Of a stretch of DNA of 64,000 bases, positions 23,975 through 33,925 are shown in pieces. Numbering within the stretch: position 1 is the stretch's first letter; each line of letters opens with the position of its first letter. The DNA lies in the NCBI RefSeq assembly GCF_003112735.1, contig NZ_BFBR01000007.1:96338-160337 (forward strand), read 5' to 3'. The notes below the pieces were generated by a model that was not told the DNA's origin, searched no databases, and saw only the letters and a list, made by a program, of their open reading frames with translations. Source of the DNA: Candidatus Phycosocius bacilliformis (lineage in GTDB: Bacteria; Pseudomonadota; Alphaproteobacteria; Caulobacterales; Aquidulcibacteraceae). The position numbers were made by a program, and so were the translations under genes.

Positions 23975-24646
23975 CTATGCCCTACCCAATGCCAGATCGC
24001 TTACATAGGGATTGGTCTTACGCTCCCAGCCGAAATTGCTGATCTCGCCATGGCCGGGCACGAAATGGACATCATCGCCAAAGGGCCAGAGTTTGCCAGT
24101 GATGGAGGCAACCAGATCGTCGAAATTGCCTCTTGGGAAATCGGTGCGCCCGATCGAACCCTTGAACAACAGGTCACCGACAAAGGCGATTTTGGCATCC
24201 TTATTGATGATGGCAACATGGCCCGGTGTGTGACCGGGGCAGTGGACGACGTCAAACTGATGCCCCGCGAGCTCTAGCGTGTCGCCGTCCTTCAGATAGC
24301 GGGTCGGCACGCAGTTTTCATAACCTGAGGTCTGACCATATTTGGCCCATTGGGCGACAATATCATCCAACAGCCATTGATCATCCTCGTGCGGGCCAAT
24401 GATGTCGACGCCAAGTGTGCGCGACAATTCCTGCGCCCCACCAGCATGGTCCAAATGACCGTGGGTGAGCCAAATGGCCACCACCTTCACCCCCAAATGC
24501 TGCACCGCCCCCAACAGGCGCGGCACCTCACCACCGGGATCGACAAAGACTGCCTCCTTGGTCGCCTGCGACCACAATAGGGTGGTGTTCTGCTGAAACG
24601 GCGTGACGGGAATGATGGAGACTTGCAGGTCAGAAGGATTTGGCAT
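23975..24646 (-). CDS. Metallo-beta-lactamase-fold hydrolase (glyoxalase II-like)
   Basis: Protein of 223 residues. The start is taken at 24646 (MPNPSDLQ), 11 bp after murC; the open frame continues back into murC. It has the MBL zinc motif THGHLDHAGG (HxHxDH), a further His in CPGHTPGH, Asp in FVGDLLF and a C-terminal VPGHG. Size and pattern resemble YcbL/GloB-like type II glyoxalases that cleave thioesters such as S-lactoylglutathione. It is the last gene of the dcw transcript, where murB would normally follow murC, so co-transcription is likely while functional linkage is doubtful. Confidence 0.88.
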   Translation of the reverse strand: MPNPSDLQVSIIPVTPFQQNTTLLWSQATKEAVFVDPGGEVPRLLGAVQHLGVKVVAIWLTHGHLDHAGGAQELSRTLGVDIIGPHEDDQWLLDDIVAQWAKYGQTSGYENCVPTRYLKDGDTLELAGHQFDVVHCPGHTPGHVAIINKDAKIAFVGDLLFKGSIGRTDFPRGNFDDLVASITGKLWPFGDDVHFVPGHGEISNFGWERKTNPYVSDLALGRA

Positions 24647-24657
24647 GGTGGTTGTCC

Positions 24658-26058
24658 CTACAACTTCGCCTGCAGCCCATTCGCCCAAGCGGTGATGTCG
24701 CCCGCGCCGAGGCAGACGAATATATCGCCGGAAGTGCACTCAGCCTTCAGGAGCGCGGGAAGATCGTCAGGCGAGGCCAGTTTCAAGGCGCGCTTATGGC
24801 CATGATCGCGGGTGGCGCGCACCAAGGCATCGGCGTCCACGCCCTCAATCGGGGCCTCGCCAGCTGTATAGACATCAGCAATGGCGACCACATCGGCATC
24901 ATTGAAGCAGCGGGCGAAATCATCGAACAAAGCCTGTAAGCGGGTAAAGCGATGCGGCTGGACGACTGCAACCACTTTGCCGGACGTGACTTGACGGGCG
25001 GCCTTCAGCACGGCGGCAATCTCAACCGGATGGTGGCCGTAATCATCAATGATGCGCACACCCTGCCACTCGCCCACTTTGGTAAAGCGGCGCTTGACGC
25101 CTTCAAACTGCATCAGGCCTTTGGCAATCTGGGCATCACTTGCGCCCAGTTCGCGCGCCACGCTGATCGCAGCCAAGGCATTGGTGACATTGTGTAGACC
25201 GGGCATCGGCAGGTGCAGGCCATCAATTTGATGCGCCGGGCTGCCACGCTTGGCCGCAAAGGCAACCGAGAAGCGCGAGCCATCTGGATCAGCCTCCAGG
25301 TTTAAAGCCCGCACATCGGCTTGCGGGTTAAAGCCATAGGTCACCACGCGCCGATCGGTGGCACGCGCGACCAGCCCCTGCACGCCTGGATGGTCGATAC
25401 ACATCACGGCAAAACCATAGAAAGGCACAGACGCCACAAAGGTCTCAAACGCTGCCTCCATCGCCTCGGCTGTGCCATAAAAGTCCAGATGCTCAGGATC
25501 CATATTGGTGACGATGGCAATGGTGGGGCGCAATTTGGTGAAGGTTCCGTCGCTTTCATCGGCCTCCACCACCATCCAATCGCCAGAGCCAACCCGCGCA
25601 TTGGTGCCATAGGCATTAATAATCCCGCCGTTAATCACAGTGGGGTCTTTGTCGGCCGCATCAAGAAGGGTTGCGACCATAGAGGTGGTCGTTGTCTTGC
25701 CATGGGTACCGCCCACCGCAATGGTCCAGCCCAGACGCATGAGTTCAGCGAGCATCTCAGCGCGGCGTACCACGGGGATGCCGAGATCGCGGGCGGCCAC
25801 AACTTCCACATTATCGGGCTTGACGGCGGAGGAGATCAACACAATCCCCGCTTCGGCCACATGCGCCCCTTCATGGCCGACAAAGACTTGAATGCCTGCC
25901 TTGCGCAGGCGGTCGAGATTGGCGCTATCCTTGGCGTCCGAGCCCTGAACCTTATGGCCCCAATGGGCTAGCACTTCGGCAATCCCACTCATCCCAATCC
26001 CGCCGATCCCGACAATATGGATCGCGCCGATATCAAGGGGGATGGAATTGGTGCGCAT
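24658..26058 (-). CDS. murC: UDP-N-acetylmuramate--L-alanine ligase
   Basis: Protein of 466 residues, the normal MurC length. It adds L-alanine to UDP-MurNAc in the cytoplasm, the first of the Mur ligase steps. The N-terminal domain has [14 protein letters not shown] (UDP binding), the ATP loop is [12 protein letters not shown], and the central domain has EADESDGTF. The DDYGHHPVE motif is typical of MurC. It lies 68 bp after murG in the dcw cluster, with the MBL-fold gene 11 bp downstream. Confidence 0.97.
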   Translation of the reverse strand: MRTNSIPLDIGAIHIVGIGGIGMSGIAEVLAHWGHKVQGSDAKDSANLDRLRKAGIQVFVGHEGAHVAEAGIVLISSAVKPDNVEVVAARDLGIPVVRRAEMLAELMRLGWTIAVGGTHGKTTTTSMVATLLDAADKDPTVINGGIINAYGTNARVGSGDWMVVEADESDGTFTKLRPTIAIVTNMDPEHLDFYGTAEAMEAAFETFVASVPFYGFAVMCIDHPGVQGLVARATDRRVVTYGFNPQADVRALNLEADPDGSRFSVAFAAKRGSPAHQIDGLHLPMPGLHNVTNALAAISVARELGASDAQIAKGLMQFEGVKRRFTKVGEWQGVRIIDDYGHHPVEIAAVLKAARQVTSGKVVAVVQPHRFTRLQALFDDFARCFNDADVVAIADVYTAGEAPIEGVDADALVRATRDHGHKRALKLASPDDLPALLKAECTSGDIFVCLGAGDITAWANGLQAKL

Positions 26059-26126
26059 GGGGACTGCCTTATGAAGGGTGAGGGTCGCAGACTTGGATCA
26101 AATGAGAAGGCTTAGCAAGCCGTGGT

Positions 26127-27224
26127 TCACAGGGCATCCTGTGGCGCTTGTTGCATGGCCGCGAAGACCAGATCGGCCAAAGCGTCTGCCGCATCGGGCT
26201 TACCAACAGAGCGGGCTGCGCGCGCCCGCTTTTGTAGCTCGTCAGGTGCCGTGAGGCGATTTTCCAACAGATGGACCAAGGCATCGACAGTAAAGTCACT
26301 CTCGGCCAGTACATCAGCGGCCCCAACGCTGGCCAGTGCCTTGGCATTGAAAGTCTGGTGATCATTGGTGGCACCGGGCAGTGGGACCAAAATGGCGGGC
26401 CGACCGACGACAGCTGTTTCTGAGACAGTCGAGGCCCCTGCCCGTCCAATTACCAAATGGCATTTGGCCAATCTGTCGGCCATGTCTTTGAAGAAGGGCC
26501 AAACCTCGCATTGCACACCGGCCTCCCGATAGGTGTCGCGGGCAAAGTCACATTGTTCCTCGCGCACTTGGTGGGACACAAACAAACGGGCGCGCAAATG
26601 CTCAGGTAGGGCGGCAATCGCTTGGGGAACAATGGTGCCAAGCACACGTGCCCCCTGGCTACCCCCCGTGATCAGAAGGCGCAGATTGCCACTCGACAAA
26701 TCCGGATAACCTTCAAGCCGGGCATCCACGATGGCTTGCCGCACGGGATTGCCCACCACAGCATGCTTGTCTGGATGCTCCAACCCATCCAATTGGGCAA
26801 AGCCCGATGCAATCGAGATGGCCTTGCCCTGAAACAGCCGGTTGACCCGACCCAGAACAGCATTTTGTTCATGCACAATGACGGGGGTTTTGCCGCTGGA
26901 GAACAAGACCGGAAAGGTTGGATAGCCGCCAAAGCCGACAATGGCGGACGGCGCGTGGCTCTTGATGAAAGGACCCACCAGATTGAGGCTTTTCATCACG
27001 GCAAAGCCGGCATCAATCTTGCCCTTAAGGCCGCCTTCATCAGCATTGGTCACCGGCAAGATCAGGACTTCTTCTGCCGGGAAGCCTTCGGTGTAACGCT
27101 TGCCACGCGGATCGGTCACCAAAGCAACCCGGCCACCGCGGGCGACAATCGCGTCAGCAAAGGCGCGGGCCGGGAACATGTGGCCACCTGTGCCACCAGC
27201 AGCAATAAGGACAAGAGGACCCAT
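26127..27224 (-). CDS. murG: UDP-GlcNAc:lipid I N-acetylglucosaminyltransferase
   Basis: Protein of 365 residues, a GT-B glycosyltransferase at the inner face of the membrane. It makes lipid II from lipid I. It has the N-terminal glycine-rich loop GGTGGHMFPA, VGFGGYPTFP, HEQNAVLGRVNR, and the nucleotide-binding region GGSQGARVL with GRAGASTVSE. It lies 110 bp after ftsW and 68 bp before murC, the largest internal gaps of this cluster, so an internal promoter is possible. Confidence 0.97.
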   Translation of the reverse strand: MGPLVLIAAGGTGGHMFPARAFADAIVARGGRVALVTDPRGKRYTEGFPAEEVLILPVTNADEGGLKGKIDAGFAVMKSLNLVGPFIKSHAPSAIVGFGGYPTFPVLFSSGKTPVIVHEQNAVLGRVNRLFQGKAISIASGFAQLDGLEHPDKHAVVGNPVRQAIVDARLEGYPDLSSGNLRLLITGGSQGARVLGTIVPQAIAALPEHLRARLFVSHQVREEQCDFARDTYREAGVQCEVWPFFKDMADRLAKCHLVIGRAGASTVSETAVVGRPAILVPLPGATNDHQTFNAKALASVGAADVLAESDFTVDALVHLLENRLTAPDELQKRARAARSVGKPDAADALADLVFAAMQQAPQDAL

Positions 27225-27334
27225 GATGCGGTTAAATCCTGATCTAACAAACAGGGCCGTGTTTTAGGCGAGCTTGGTTGCAGATTGAAGCGGCTCACAC
27301 GGTGGTTTGCTGCACTTACCCGACAAAATCGGAC

Positions 27335-28504
27335 CTACCAGCCCACCCACCCTTGCGCTTTGCCATTGCGCAAGTCCTGCCCGGGCCGCTTACGGGTCAG
27401 GGCCAGTGCAAGCCCAATCGTCACCGCTGACCCCAGAATGGACGAACCCCCATAGGAAATGAAAGGCAAGGTCATGCCCTTGGCCGGCATCAAATTGAGA
27501 TTAACGGCCAGATTGATTGCGGCTTGATAGCCGATCAAGGCAAACAGACCTGTGGCGGCCAATTGGGTGAAATTGTCGCTTTGGCGGTTGGCGATCATCA
27601 GGCCGCGCACAACCAGCGCGCAGAACAAAACCACCAGACCGACACTGGCCAGAAGGCCAAATTCCTCAGCGGCAACTGAATAGATAAAGTCTGTATGGGC
27701 ATCGGGCAAAAAGTGCTTGATCTCGCCTTCGCCGGGGCCACGGCCCAAAAAGTCGCCTGCCGCAATGGCATCAAGTGCTCGGTCTGTCTGATAGGTTTCC
27801 CCTGCTTCTGGGTTGAGGAAGCCAGTAATCCGCTTTTGCACATGTTCAAAGGCAAAGAATAGGATGCTGCCTCCGACAATAGCAGCCCCACCAAAAGCGG
27901 CTATCCAGACCCACGACATGCCAGAAATCATAAAAACGGTTAGGAAGGCGATGGTCAAAAGCCCTGTTTGGCCAATGTCGGGCTGGGCGATCAACATGGC
28001 AACGGGAATGAGATACATGGCCATCCCGATGCGGGCGGCTGGGAAGCTCGGAGATTCCATACGTTTTGAAAACAGCCAAGCCGCGAGCACGATTAATGCG
28101 GGCTTGAGTAATTCTGACGGCTGGAACGAAAAGCCACCAATCCGCAGCCAGCGTTGCGCCCCTTTGGCTTCATGTCCAAACATGAAAATATAAGCCATTA
28201 AGACCAGCGCCATCAGGTAAAAGATTGCCGCGGCCCGGCGTGCCCCAGTCGGGCTCAAAAAGCTCAATGCGACGACCACGCAGGCCCCGACGACCACAAA
28301 CATCGCTTGGCGCAGGACAAAGAAATACTCATTGCTGAAACCAAGGCGGCCGGTCGCAGCGCCCGACGACGCAAAGCTAAACACAAGCCCCAAGGTCATC
28401 AAAAGCCCGGCCAAGATCACGATGGGCCGATCAATGGTGCGCCACCAGTCTGCCACAAAGGTCAGGTCTGGGCGGGACATGCGGGTCGGGGCAAGCATCG
28501 CCAT
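27335..28504 (-). CDS. ftsW: Septal SEDS peptidoglycan glycosyltransferase FtsW
   Basis: Protein of 389 residues of the SEDS family with about ten membrane segments. It polymerises lipid II at the division site together with FtsI. Typical stretches: FMFGHEAKGAQRWLRIGGFSFQPSE, DFLGRGPGEGEIKHFLPDAHTDFI, and the C-terminal MTLPFISYGGSS. The ATG at 28504 follows CGGAG. It is 27 bp after murD. Confidence 0.96.
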   Translation of the reverse strand: MAMLAPTRMSRPDLTFVADWWRTIDRPIVILAGLLMTLGLVFSFASSGAATGRLGFSNEYFFVLRQAMFVVVGACVVVALSFLSPTGARRAAAIFYLMALVLMAYIFMFGHEAKGAQRWLRIGGFSFQPSELLKPALIVLAAWLFSKRMESPSFPAARIGMAMYLIPVAMLIAQPDIGQTGLLTIAFLTVFMISGMSWVWIAAFGGAAIVGGSILFFAFEHVQKRITGFLNPEAGETYQTDRALDAIAAGDFLGRGPGEGEIKHFLPDAHTDFIYSVAAEEFGLLASVGLVVLFCALVVRGLMIANRQSDNFTQLAATGLFALIGYQAAINLAVNLNLMPAKGMTLPFISYGGSSILGSAVTIGLALALTRKRPGQDLRNGKAQGWVGW

Positions 28505-28531
28505 GGGGGGCTCCGGCTGAAACGATCTCGG

Positions 28532-29971
28532 TCAGGCCGTTTCGACGGCGGACTCAATGTCTGCCGATAGGCCATGATCACAGTTAACGAGTTCTTTCAC
28601 GCATGCGGTAAAATGCCGTCCGCGGGCCTCAAAGTCAGGAAATTGATCAAAGCTGGCACAGGCTGGCGACAGAACGATGATTTCTTCGCTCTCAGTCTGG
28701 CGGGCATCTTCATAGGCTTTGGCGGTGGCCATCTTGATGGTGCCGCACACGTCATAGGCAACATGGCCATCAAGCGTCTGGGCAAAAGCCTCGGCGGCTT
28801 CACCAACCAAATAGGCTTTGGTAACGCGGTCAAAGAAAGGTGCAAGGCTGTCAATTCCGCCAGTCTTGGCCTGCCCGCCGACGATCCAGCGCAGCTTGGG
28901 GAATGCTTGCAGGGCCTGGGCTGCGGCGTCGGCATTGGTCGCTTTGGAATCGTTGAAGAAGCGGATTGGCCCAATCGCGCCCACCTCTTGCAAGCGGTGC
29001 TCTAGCCCCGGGAAACTGATCAGCGCCTTGGTAATGGCATGGGGACTTAAGCCCAAGGCGCGGGCTGCAGCATAGGCTGCGGCAGCATTTTGCGCATTGT
29101 GTGCGCCTGGTAGCGCATGGGCGTGGGCGAGGTCGACCACCATCTGACTGCGTCCATCCAGATTGTCCCACAGCATGGTACCCAGCGCGCATACACCTTT
29201 GCCCAAGGCTTGAACCGCCGATATGGGGACAACCACACGCCCACCCCCGGCGTTCATGCGGGTGCAGAGCGCCATGCCCCAATCATCATCGACCCCGACA
29301 ATAGCCCAATCCGTAGAGGTCTGATTGTTAAAAATCCGACGCTTGGCCGCGGCATAACGCTCCATCGTGCCATGGCGCTCTAAATGATCAGGAGTCAGAT
29401 TGAGGTGAACAGCAGCCTTCACCCGTAAGCTGTCGACCAAATCAAGCTGGTAAGAGGACAGTTCCAACACATAAATGGCGTCAGGTCGTGGTGGGTCCAA
29501 CGCCAAAACGCCGGTGCCGATATTGCCGCCCATTCGCACGTCCTTGCCGCACGAAGACAGGATATGGGCGATGAGGGCCGTGGTGGTGGACTTGCCATTG
29601 GTGCCGGTGATGGCAACCACCAGCGGCCTTTGGTCTTCGGGGATGGCGTTAAGTTCACGGGCGAATAATTCCACATCCCCGATCACTGGCACACCCGCAG
29701 CTTCCGCTTTCGCGACACTCCAGTGCTGCTTGGGCCCATAAAGCGGGACTCCCGGGCTCATGACCAAAGCGGCCAGCTCCGAAAAATCGCAATCCCGCAA
29801 GTCAATGGGGGTAAGGCCCGCGGCCACAGAAGCTGCGCGACCAGCCTCCCCATCATCCCACGCCAAAATAGTCGCCCCGCCGGCTTTCAGCGCCAGAGCG
29901 GCTGCGATCCCTGTGCGTGCCAAACCAAAAACAGCAACTTTCCGGCCTTTGAATGTGGTGACAGGGAACAT
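28532..29971 (-). CDS. murD: UDP-N-acetylmuramoyl-L-alanine--D-glutamate ligase
   Basis: Protein of 479 residues, slightly longer than the E. coli enzyme, as is usual in alphaproteobacteria. It adds D-glutamate to UDP-MurNAc-L-Ala. The ATP loop is ITGTNGKSTTTAL, followed by LELSSYQL and the NDSKATNADA motif characteristic of MurD. The start follows mraY by 21 bp. Confidence 0.97.
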   Translation of the reverse strand: MFPVTTFKGRKVAVFGLARTGIAAALALKAGGATILAWDDGEAGRAASVAAGLTPIDLRDCDFSELAALVMSPGVPLYGPKQHWSVAKAEAAGVPVIGDVELFARELNAIPEDQRPLVVAITGTNGKSTTTALIAHILSSCGKDVRMGGNIGTGVLALDPPRPDAIYVLELSSYQLDLVDSLRVKAAVHLNLTPDHLERHGTMERYAAAKRRIFNNQTSTDWAIVGVDDDWGMALCTRMNAGGGRVVVPISAVQALGKGVCALGTMLWDNLDGRSQMVVDLAHAHALPGAHNAQNAAAAYAAARALGLSPHAITKALISFPGLEHRLQEVGAIGPIRFFNDSKATNADAAAQALQAFPKLRWIVGGQAKTGGIDSLAPFFDRVTKAYLVGEAAEAFAQTLDGHVAYDVCGTIKMATAKAYEDARQTESEEIIVLSPACASFDQFPDFEARGRHFTACVKELVNCDHGLSADIESAVETA

Positions 29972-29992
29972 CGGCTTACCTTCTTTCTAAAG

Positions 29993-31078
29993 TCAGCGCA
30001 GTTTCAATGTGGTCAAACCGATTAGCGCCAGCACGGTTGCAATGATCCAGAAACGGATCACCACGGTCGGCTCGCTCCAGCCCAGTTTTTCAAAATGATG
30101 GTGGATCGGGGCCATACGGAACACCCGCTTGCCGGTCAGCTTGAAGCTGGTCACTTGCACGATGACAGAGACCAGTTCGAGTACGAACAACCCGCCGACA
30201 ATGGCCAACACAAACTCATGCTTGGTGGCAACGGCGGTGATCCCCAACAGGCCACCCAAGGCAAGCGAACCTGTGTCGCCCATGAAGATCTGGGCCGGTG
30301 GCGCGTTCCACCACAAAAAGCCCAAACCAGCCCCCAGCACAGCACCGAGGATAATGGCGATTTCGCCAACCCCTTGGACGAAATGAAGCTGGAGATAATT
30401 GGCAAAGACGAAATTGCCAACCAGATAGACGATCAGACCAAATGTGGCTGAGGCAATCATCACCGGCATAATGGCCAGACCATCAAGTCCATCGGTCATG
30501 TTCACGGCATTACCAAAGCCCACCACCACAATCATGCCGAAAATGAGGGTGAACCATCCCAGATTGAGCAACAAATCCTTGAAGAATGGAAAGGCGATGG
30601 ATGTGCCAAATCCAGGTGGGGCATTATCACCTGCATTCTGCAACTGGGCGATGAAATAGACCGCGATGAAAGCAATGACGAATTCCCCGGCCAACCTCAG
30701 GAGAGAGGAAACCCCGTCGGTCTTTTGCTTGGCGACCTTAGCATAATCATCCAGGAAGCCGATAAACCCATAGCCCGCTGTCACGCCCAGCACGATCCAA
30801 ACATAGGGGTTCTTGAGATCGGCCCACAGCAGCGCACCGACAAAGATCGACAATAGGATCATCGCCCCACCCATGGTGGGGGTGCCAGCCTTCTTAAAAT
30901 GGGTTTCTGGGCCTTCGGTCCGGATGGGTTGGCCCTTGCCTTGGCGGACACGCAGCCAGCCAATCATCGGCTTGCCAAAAACGAACAAGATCAGGGCAGC
31001 GGTGACCACTGCGCCAGCCGTTCTGAAGGTCAGATAGGTGAAGATATTGAAATGGGGATGCAGCAATTCGTAGAGCAT
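29993..31078 (-). CDS. mraY: Phospho-N-acetylmuramoyl-pentapeptide transferase
   Basis: Protein of 361 residues with about ten membrane segments. It transfers phospho-MurNAc-pentapeptide to undecaprenyl phosphate to form lipid I. Signatures: [24 protein letters not shown] near the N-terminus, [29 protein letters not shown] and [12 protein letters not shown]. The ATG at 31078 overlaps the murF TGA by one base (TGATG); a TTG three bases earlier is not needed. Confidence 0.97.
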   Translation of the reverse strand: MLYELLHPHFNIFTYLTFRTAGAVVTAALILFVFGKPMIGWLRVRQGKGQPIRTEGPETHFKKAGTPTMGGAMILLSIFVGALLWADLKNPYVWIVLGVTAGYGFIGFLDDYAKVAKQKTDGVSSLLRLAGEFVIAFIAVYFIAQLQNAGDNAPPGFGTSIAFPFFKDLLLNLGWFTLIFGMIVVVGFGNAVNMTDGLDGLAIMPVMIASATFGLIVYLVGNFVFANYLQLHFVQGVGEIAIILGAVLGAGLGFLWWNAPPAQIFMGDTGSLALGGLLGITAVATKHEFVLAIVGGLFVLELVSVIVQVTSFKLTGKRVFRMAPIHHHFEKLGWSEPTVVIRFWIIATVLALIGLTTLKLR

Positions 31079-32481
31079 CAACGATCTCCTGGCTGGACAT
31101 CCAAGGCCTGCAGGGCGCGTACCACCTCAGCCATTCTGGAGCCGTTGGAACCTTTGACCATAACCACATCGCCCTCGCGGACGGCGTCGGCCAAAATGGG
31201 GGCAAGTGCGGCTGCCGTCTCGGCATAAGCACCGCGCTGGGATGCGGGTAACGCATCCCACAAATGCTTCATGCGTGGTCCGGCGCAATAGACCAGATCA
31301 ATCGAGGCGGCGGCGATCGGCTCTGCCAGCCCGGCATGATAGATGTTCTCATGCACGCCCAGTTCCAGCATATCACCCAAGGCGGCGATCCGGCGCAGAC
31401 CTGGCCTGCCAGCCAAGGTGGTAATGGCCTCGGCCATCGAGGCTGGATTGGCGTTATAGGCCTCATCCACCAGCACGAAGAAGCCCCCGGCAGCAAGACT
31501 GATCGGGCGGGAAACGCCACGTCCGTCAATCGCGCCAAACTCTGACAACGCATGCGCCGCGGCTTGGCCATCACCACCGGCTAGGACGGCCAATGTCAGG
31601 GCACACAAGCCATTATGAACCCAATGGGCACCAGGTTCGCGAATAAACCAGCTTAATCGTTGACCCATCACATCGGCAGTGACTTTGCGGCCACTGGCCA
31701 ATTCCTCAATGCTGACAATGTGGGCGTCAAACCCAGCATGCATGCCGAAGGTCAAGAGCGTGACCCCATCACGGTCGCGCGCGCGCGCAGCCAGGCGCAC
31801 CGCATGGGTGTTTTCCCCGGGGATCAAGGCCGTGCCCCCCGGATCAAGGCCCAAGAAGATTTCTGCCTTGGCGTCAGCAATACCGGTCTCATCGGCAAAA
31901 TGCTCAATATGGACGGGGGCAACCATCGTGATGGCGGCAATATGGGGACGCACCTGCGGCGACAAGCGCGCAATCTCCCCGCCATGGTTCATGCCAATCT
32001 CAAACACGCCAAACCGGGCGTCGGCGGGCATGCGTGCCAAAGTCAGGGGTACACCCCAATGATTATTGTAGGATTTGACTGAACGATGGGTCTTGGCAGT
32101 CGCCGATAAGGCTGCTGCCGTCATTTCCTTCACCGTCGTCTTGCCGACAGAACCCGTAATGGCCACACGTGTCGCCAGCACATTGCGGCGGCGGGCCTGG
32201 GTGGCGAGATTTTCCAACCCGACAAGAGTGTCCGGCACAATGAGCAGGGGTGCACCCTCCGGGGCGCAATTAGGGTCGCTGACCAGCGCCGCCCCAGCCC
32301 CGGCAGCCAGTGCATTGGCCACAAAAGCATGACCATCGCGCTCAGCCTTAAGGGCCACGAACAGATCGCCTTGTTCCACAGCGCGACTGTCAATTGAAAT
32401 CCCATTGACGGCCCATTGGCCTTGAACCTTGCCCATGACGGCAAGGCCTGCGGCTGAAGATGTCCACAAGGGCTCAGTCAA
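31078..32481 (-). CDS. murF: UDP-N-acetylmuramoyl-tripeptide--D-alanyl-D-alanine ligase
   Basis: Protein of 467 residues. It adds D-Ala-D-Ala to the tripeptide precursor. Features: [16 protein letters not shown] in the N-terminal domain, ATP loop [13 protein letters not shown], the [10 protein letters not shown] stretch typical of MurF, and [11 protein letters not shown]. The N-terminus overlaps the murE end by 8 bp, so translation is coupled. Confidence 0.97.
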   Translation of the reverse strand: MTEPLWTSSAAGLAVMGKVQGQWAVNGISIDSRAVEQGDLFVALKAERDGHAFVANALAAGAGAALVSDPNCAPEGAPLLIVPDTLVGLENLATQARRRNVLATRVAITGSVGKTTVKEMTAAALSATAKTHRSVKSYNNHWGVPLTLARMPADARFGVFEIGMNHGGEIARLSPQVRPHIAAITMVAPVHIEHFADETGIADAKAEIFLGLDPGGTALIPGENTHAVRLAARARDRDGVTLLTFGMHAGFDAHIVSIEELASGRKVTADVMGQRLSWFIREPGAHWVHNGLCALTLAVLAGGDGQAAAHALSEFGAIDGRGVSRPISLAAGGFFVLVDEAYNANPASMAEAITTLAGRPGLRRIAALGDMLELGVHENIYHAGLAEPIAAASIDLVYCAGPRMKHLWDALPASQRGAYAETAAALAPILADAVREGDVVMVKGSNGSRMAEVVRALQALDVQPGDR

Positions 32482-33925
32482 GGCTACCTCCCCGTGCCAG
32501 CAAGGCGGCGGCTGCCGATTCCTGATCAGAGAACGGCAGAACTTGACCCATCACCAATTGACCAGTCTCGTGGCCTTTGCCAGCGATCAGCAAACAATCC
32601 CCCTTCGACAACAGGCCAACGGCATGGGCAATGGCCTCCCCCCGATCACCAATCTCACGCGCATTGGGGCAACCGGCCAGCACGTCGCGGCGGATTTGGG
32701 CGGCATCTTCGGTGCGTGGATTATCGTCGGTCACAATCACCACATCGGCATATTTGGCTGCGAGTGCCCCCATTTGCGGGCGCTTGCCCTTGTCACGGTC
32801 GCCGCCGCAACCAAACACCAACACAACCCGGCCCGGAGCATGGGGGCGGGCAGCGCGCAACAGCACATCAAGACCATCAGGGGTATGGGCGTAATCGACA
32901 AACACATGGGCACCATCTTCGGTGCTGCCGATGTGTTCCATCCGGCCTTTGACGGTTTTCAATCCAGCAAGCCCGGCAAAGACTTTGGCGGGATCCTCGC
33001 CCAATGATAGCGCAAAGCCAGCAGCCATCACCGCATTCAGAGCCTGGAACTCACCAATCAGCGGGATCTCCACCGGATAGGTCTTGCCCGCAAAGCGCAA
33101 ATCCACCCGCTGGCTCGCAGGCTTGGGCCATAATTCCTCAATCTTGAGGAAATCACCCCGCCAGCCGACCAGTTTCAGATCAAGACCCCGATCCTTGGCA
33201 GCTTGCTCAAAGGCCGGTGCCTCGGCCGCATCGGCATTCACGATGGCAGGCTGGCCAGTGGCCAGAAGATCATTGAACAGTCGCAGCTTGGCCCGGCGAT
33301 ATTCTTCCATTGTGCCATGATAATCGAGATGATCTTGGGTCAGATTGGAAAAGCCAGCCGCGGCCAAACGCACGCCATGCATGCGGCGCTGGTCCAGCGC
33401 ATGGGATGAACTTTCCATGGCCACATGTGTGATGCCCTCATCGGCAAGGTTCTGCAGCGTGGCGTGCAGGGAGATCGGGTCAGGCGTGGTGAAACCCAGA
33501 TCAATCCGTCCCTTTGGTCCGATGGCCCCCAAGGTGCCGACACTGGCAGCCGATCGGCCAGCTTGGGCCCAGATCTGGCGCAGAAAATCGACTGTTGAGC
33601 TTTTGCCATTGGTGCCGGTAATGGCAACCACACAATCAGGCTGGCGGGGGTAAAACCGCGATGCTGCTCGCGACAAGGCAGCCCGTGCATGAGGGACTTC
33701 GATGACGGGTACGCCACAAGGTGGCAAGCCCGGCTCTGCCAGCACCGCCACAGCGCCTGCGGCCACCGCTTGATCAACATAGGCGCGGCCATCGCTTTGC
33801 GACCCGGTTAAGGCTGCAAACAAATCCCCCGGCTTGGTCTTGCGACTGTCTGAAGACAGACCGGAGATGGAAAGATTGGCATCAGGATGTCCAGACCCAA
33901 GGTCAAGGAGATCGGCGAGTTTCAT
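32474..33925 (-). CDS. murE: UDP-MurNAc-L-Ala-D-Glu--meso-diaminopimelate ligase
   Basis: Protein of 483 residues. It adds the third residue of the stem peptide. The DNPR motif (TDDNPRTED) marks meso-diaminopimelate specificity, so the cell wall is DAP type. Also seen are SSDSRKTKPGDLFAAL, the ATP loop TGTNGKSSTVDF, and DYAHTPDGL. The start overlaps the ftsI stop as ATGA. Confidence 0.97.
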   Translation of the reverse strand: MKLADLLDLGSGHPDANLSISGLSSDSRKTKPGDLFAALTGSQSDGRAYVDQAVAAGAVAVLAEPGLPPCGVPVIEVPHARAALSRAASRFYPRQPDCVVAITGTNGKSSTVDFLRQIWAQAGRSAASVGTLGAIGPKGRIDLGFTTPDPISLHATLQNLADEGITHVAMESSSHALDQRRMHGVRLAAAGFSNLTQDHLDYHGTMEEYRRAKLRLFNDLLATGQPAIVNADAAEAPAFEQAAKDRGLDLKLVGWRGDFLKIEELWPKPASQRVDLRFAGKTYPVEIPLIGEFQALNAVMAAGFALSLGEDPAKVFAGLAGLKTVKGRMEHIGSTEDGAHVFVDYAHTPDGLDVLLRAARPHAPGRVVLVFGCGGDRDKGKRPQMGALAAKYADVVIVTDDNPRTEDAAQIRRDVLAGCPNAREIGDRGEAIAHAVGLLSKGDCLLIAGKGHETGQLVMGQVLPFSDQESAAAALLARGGSLD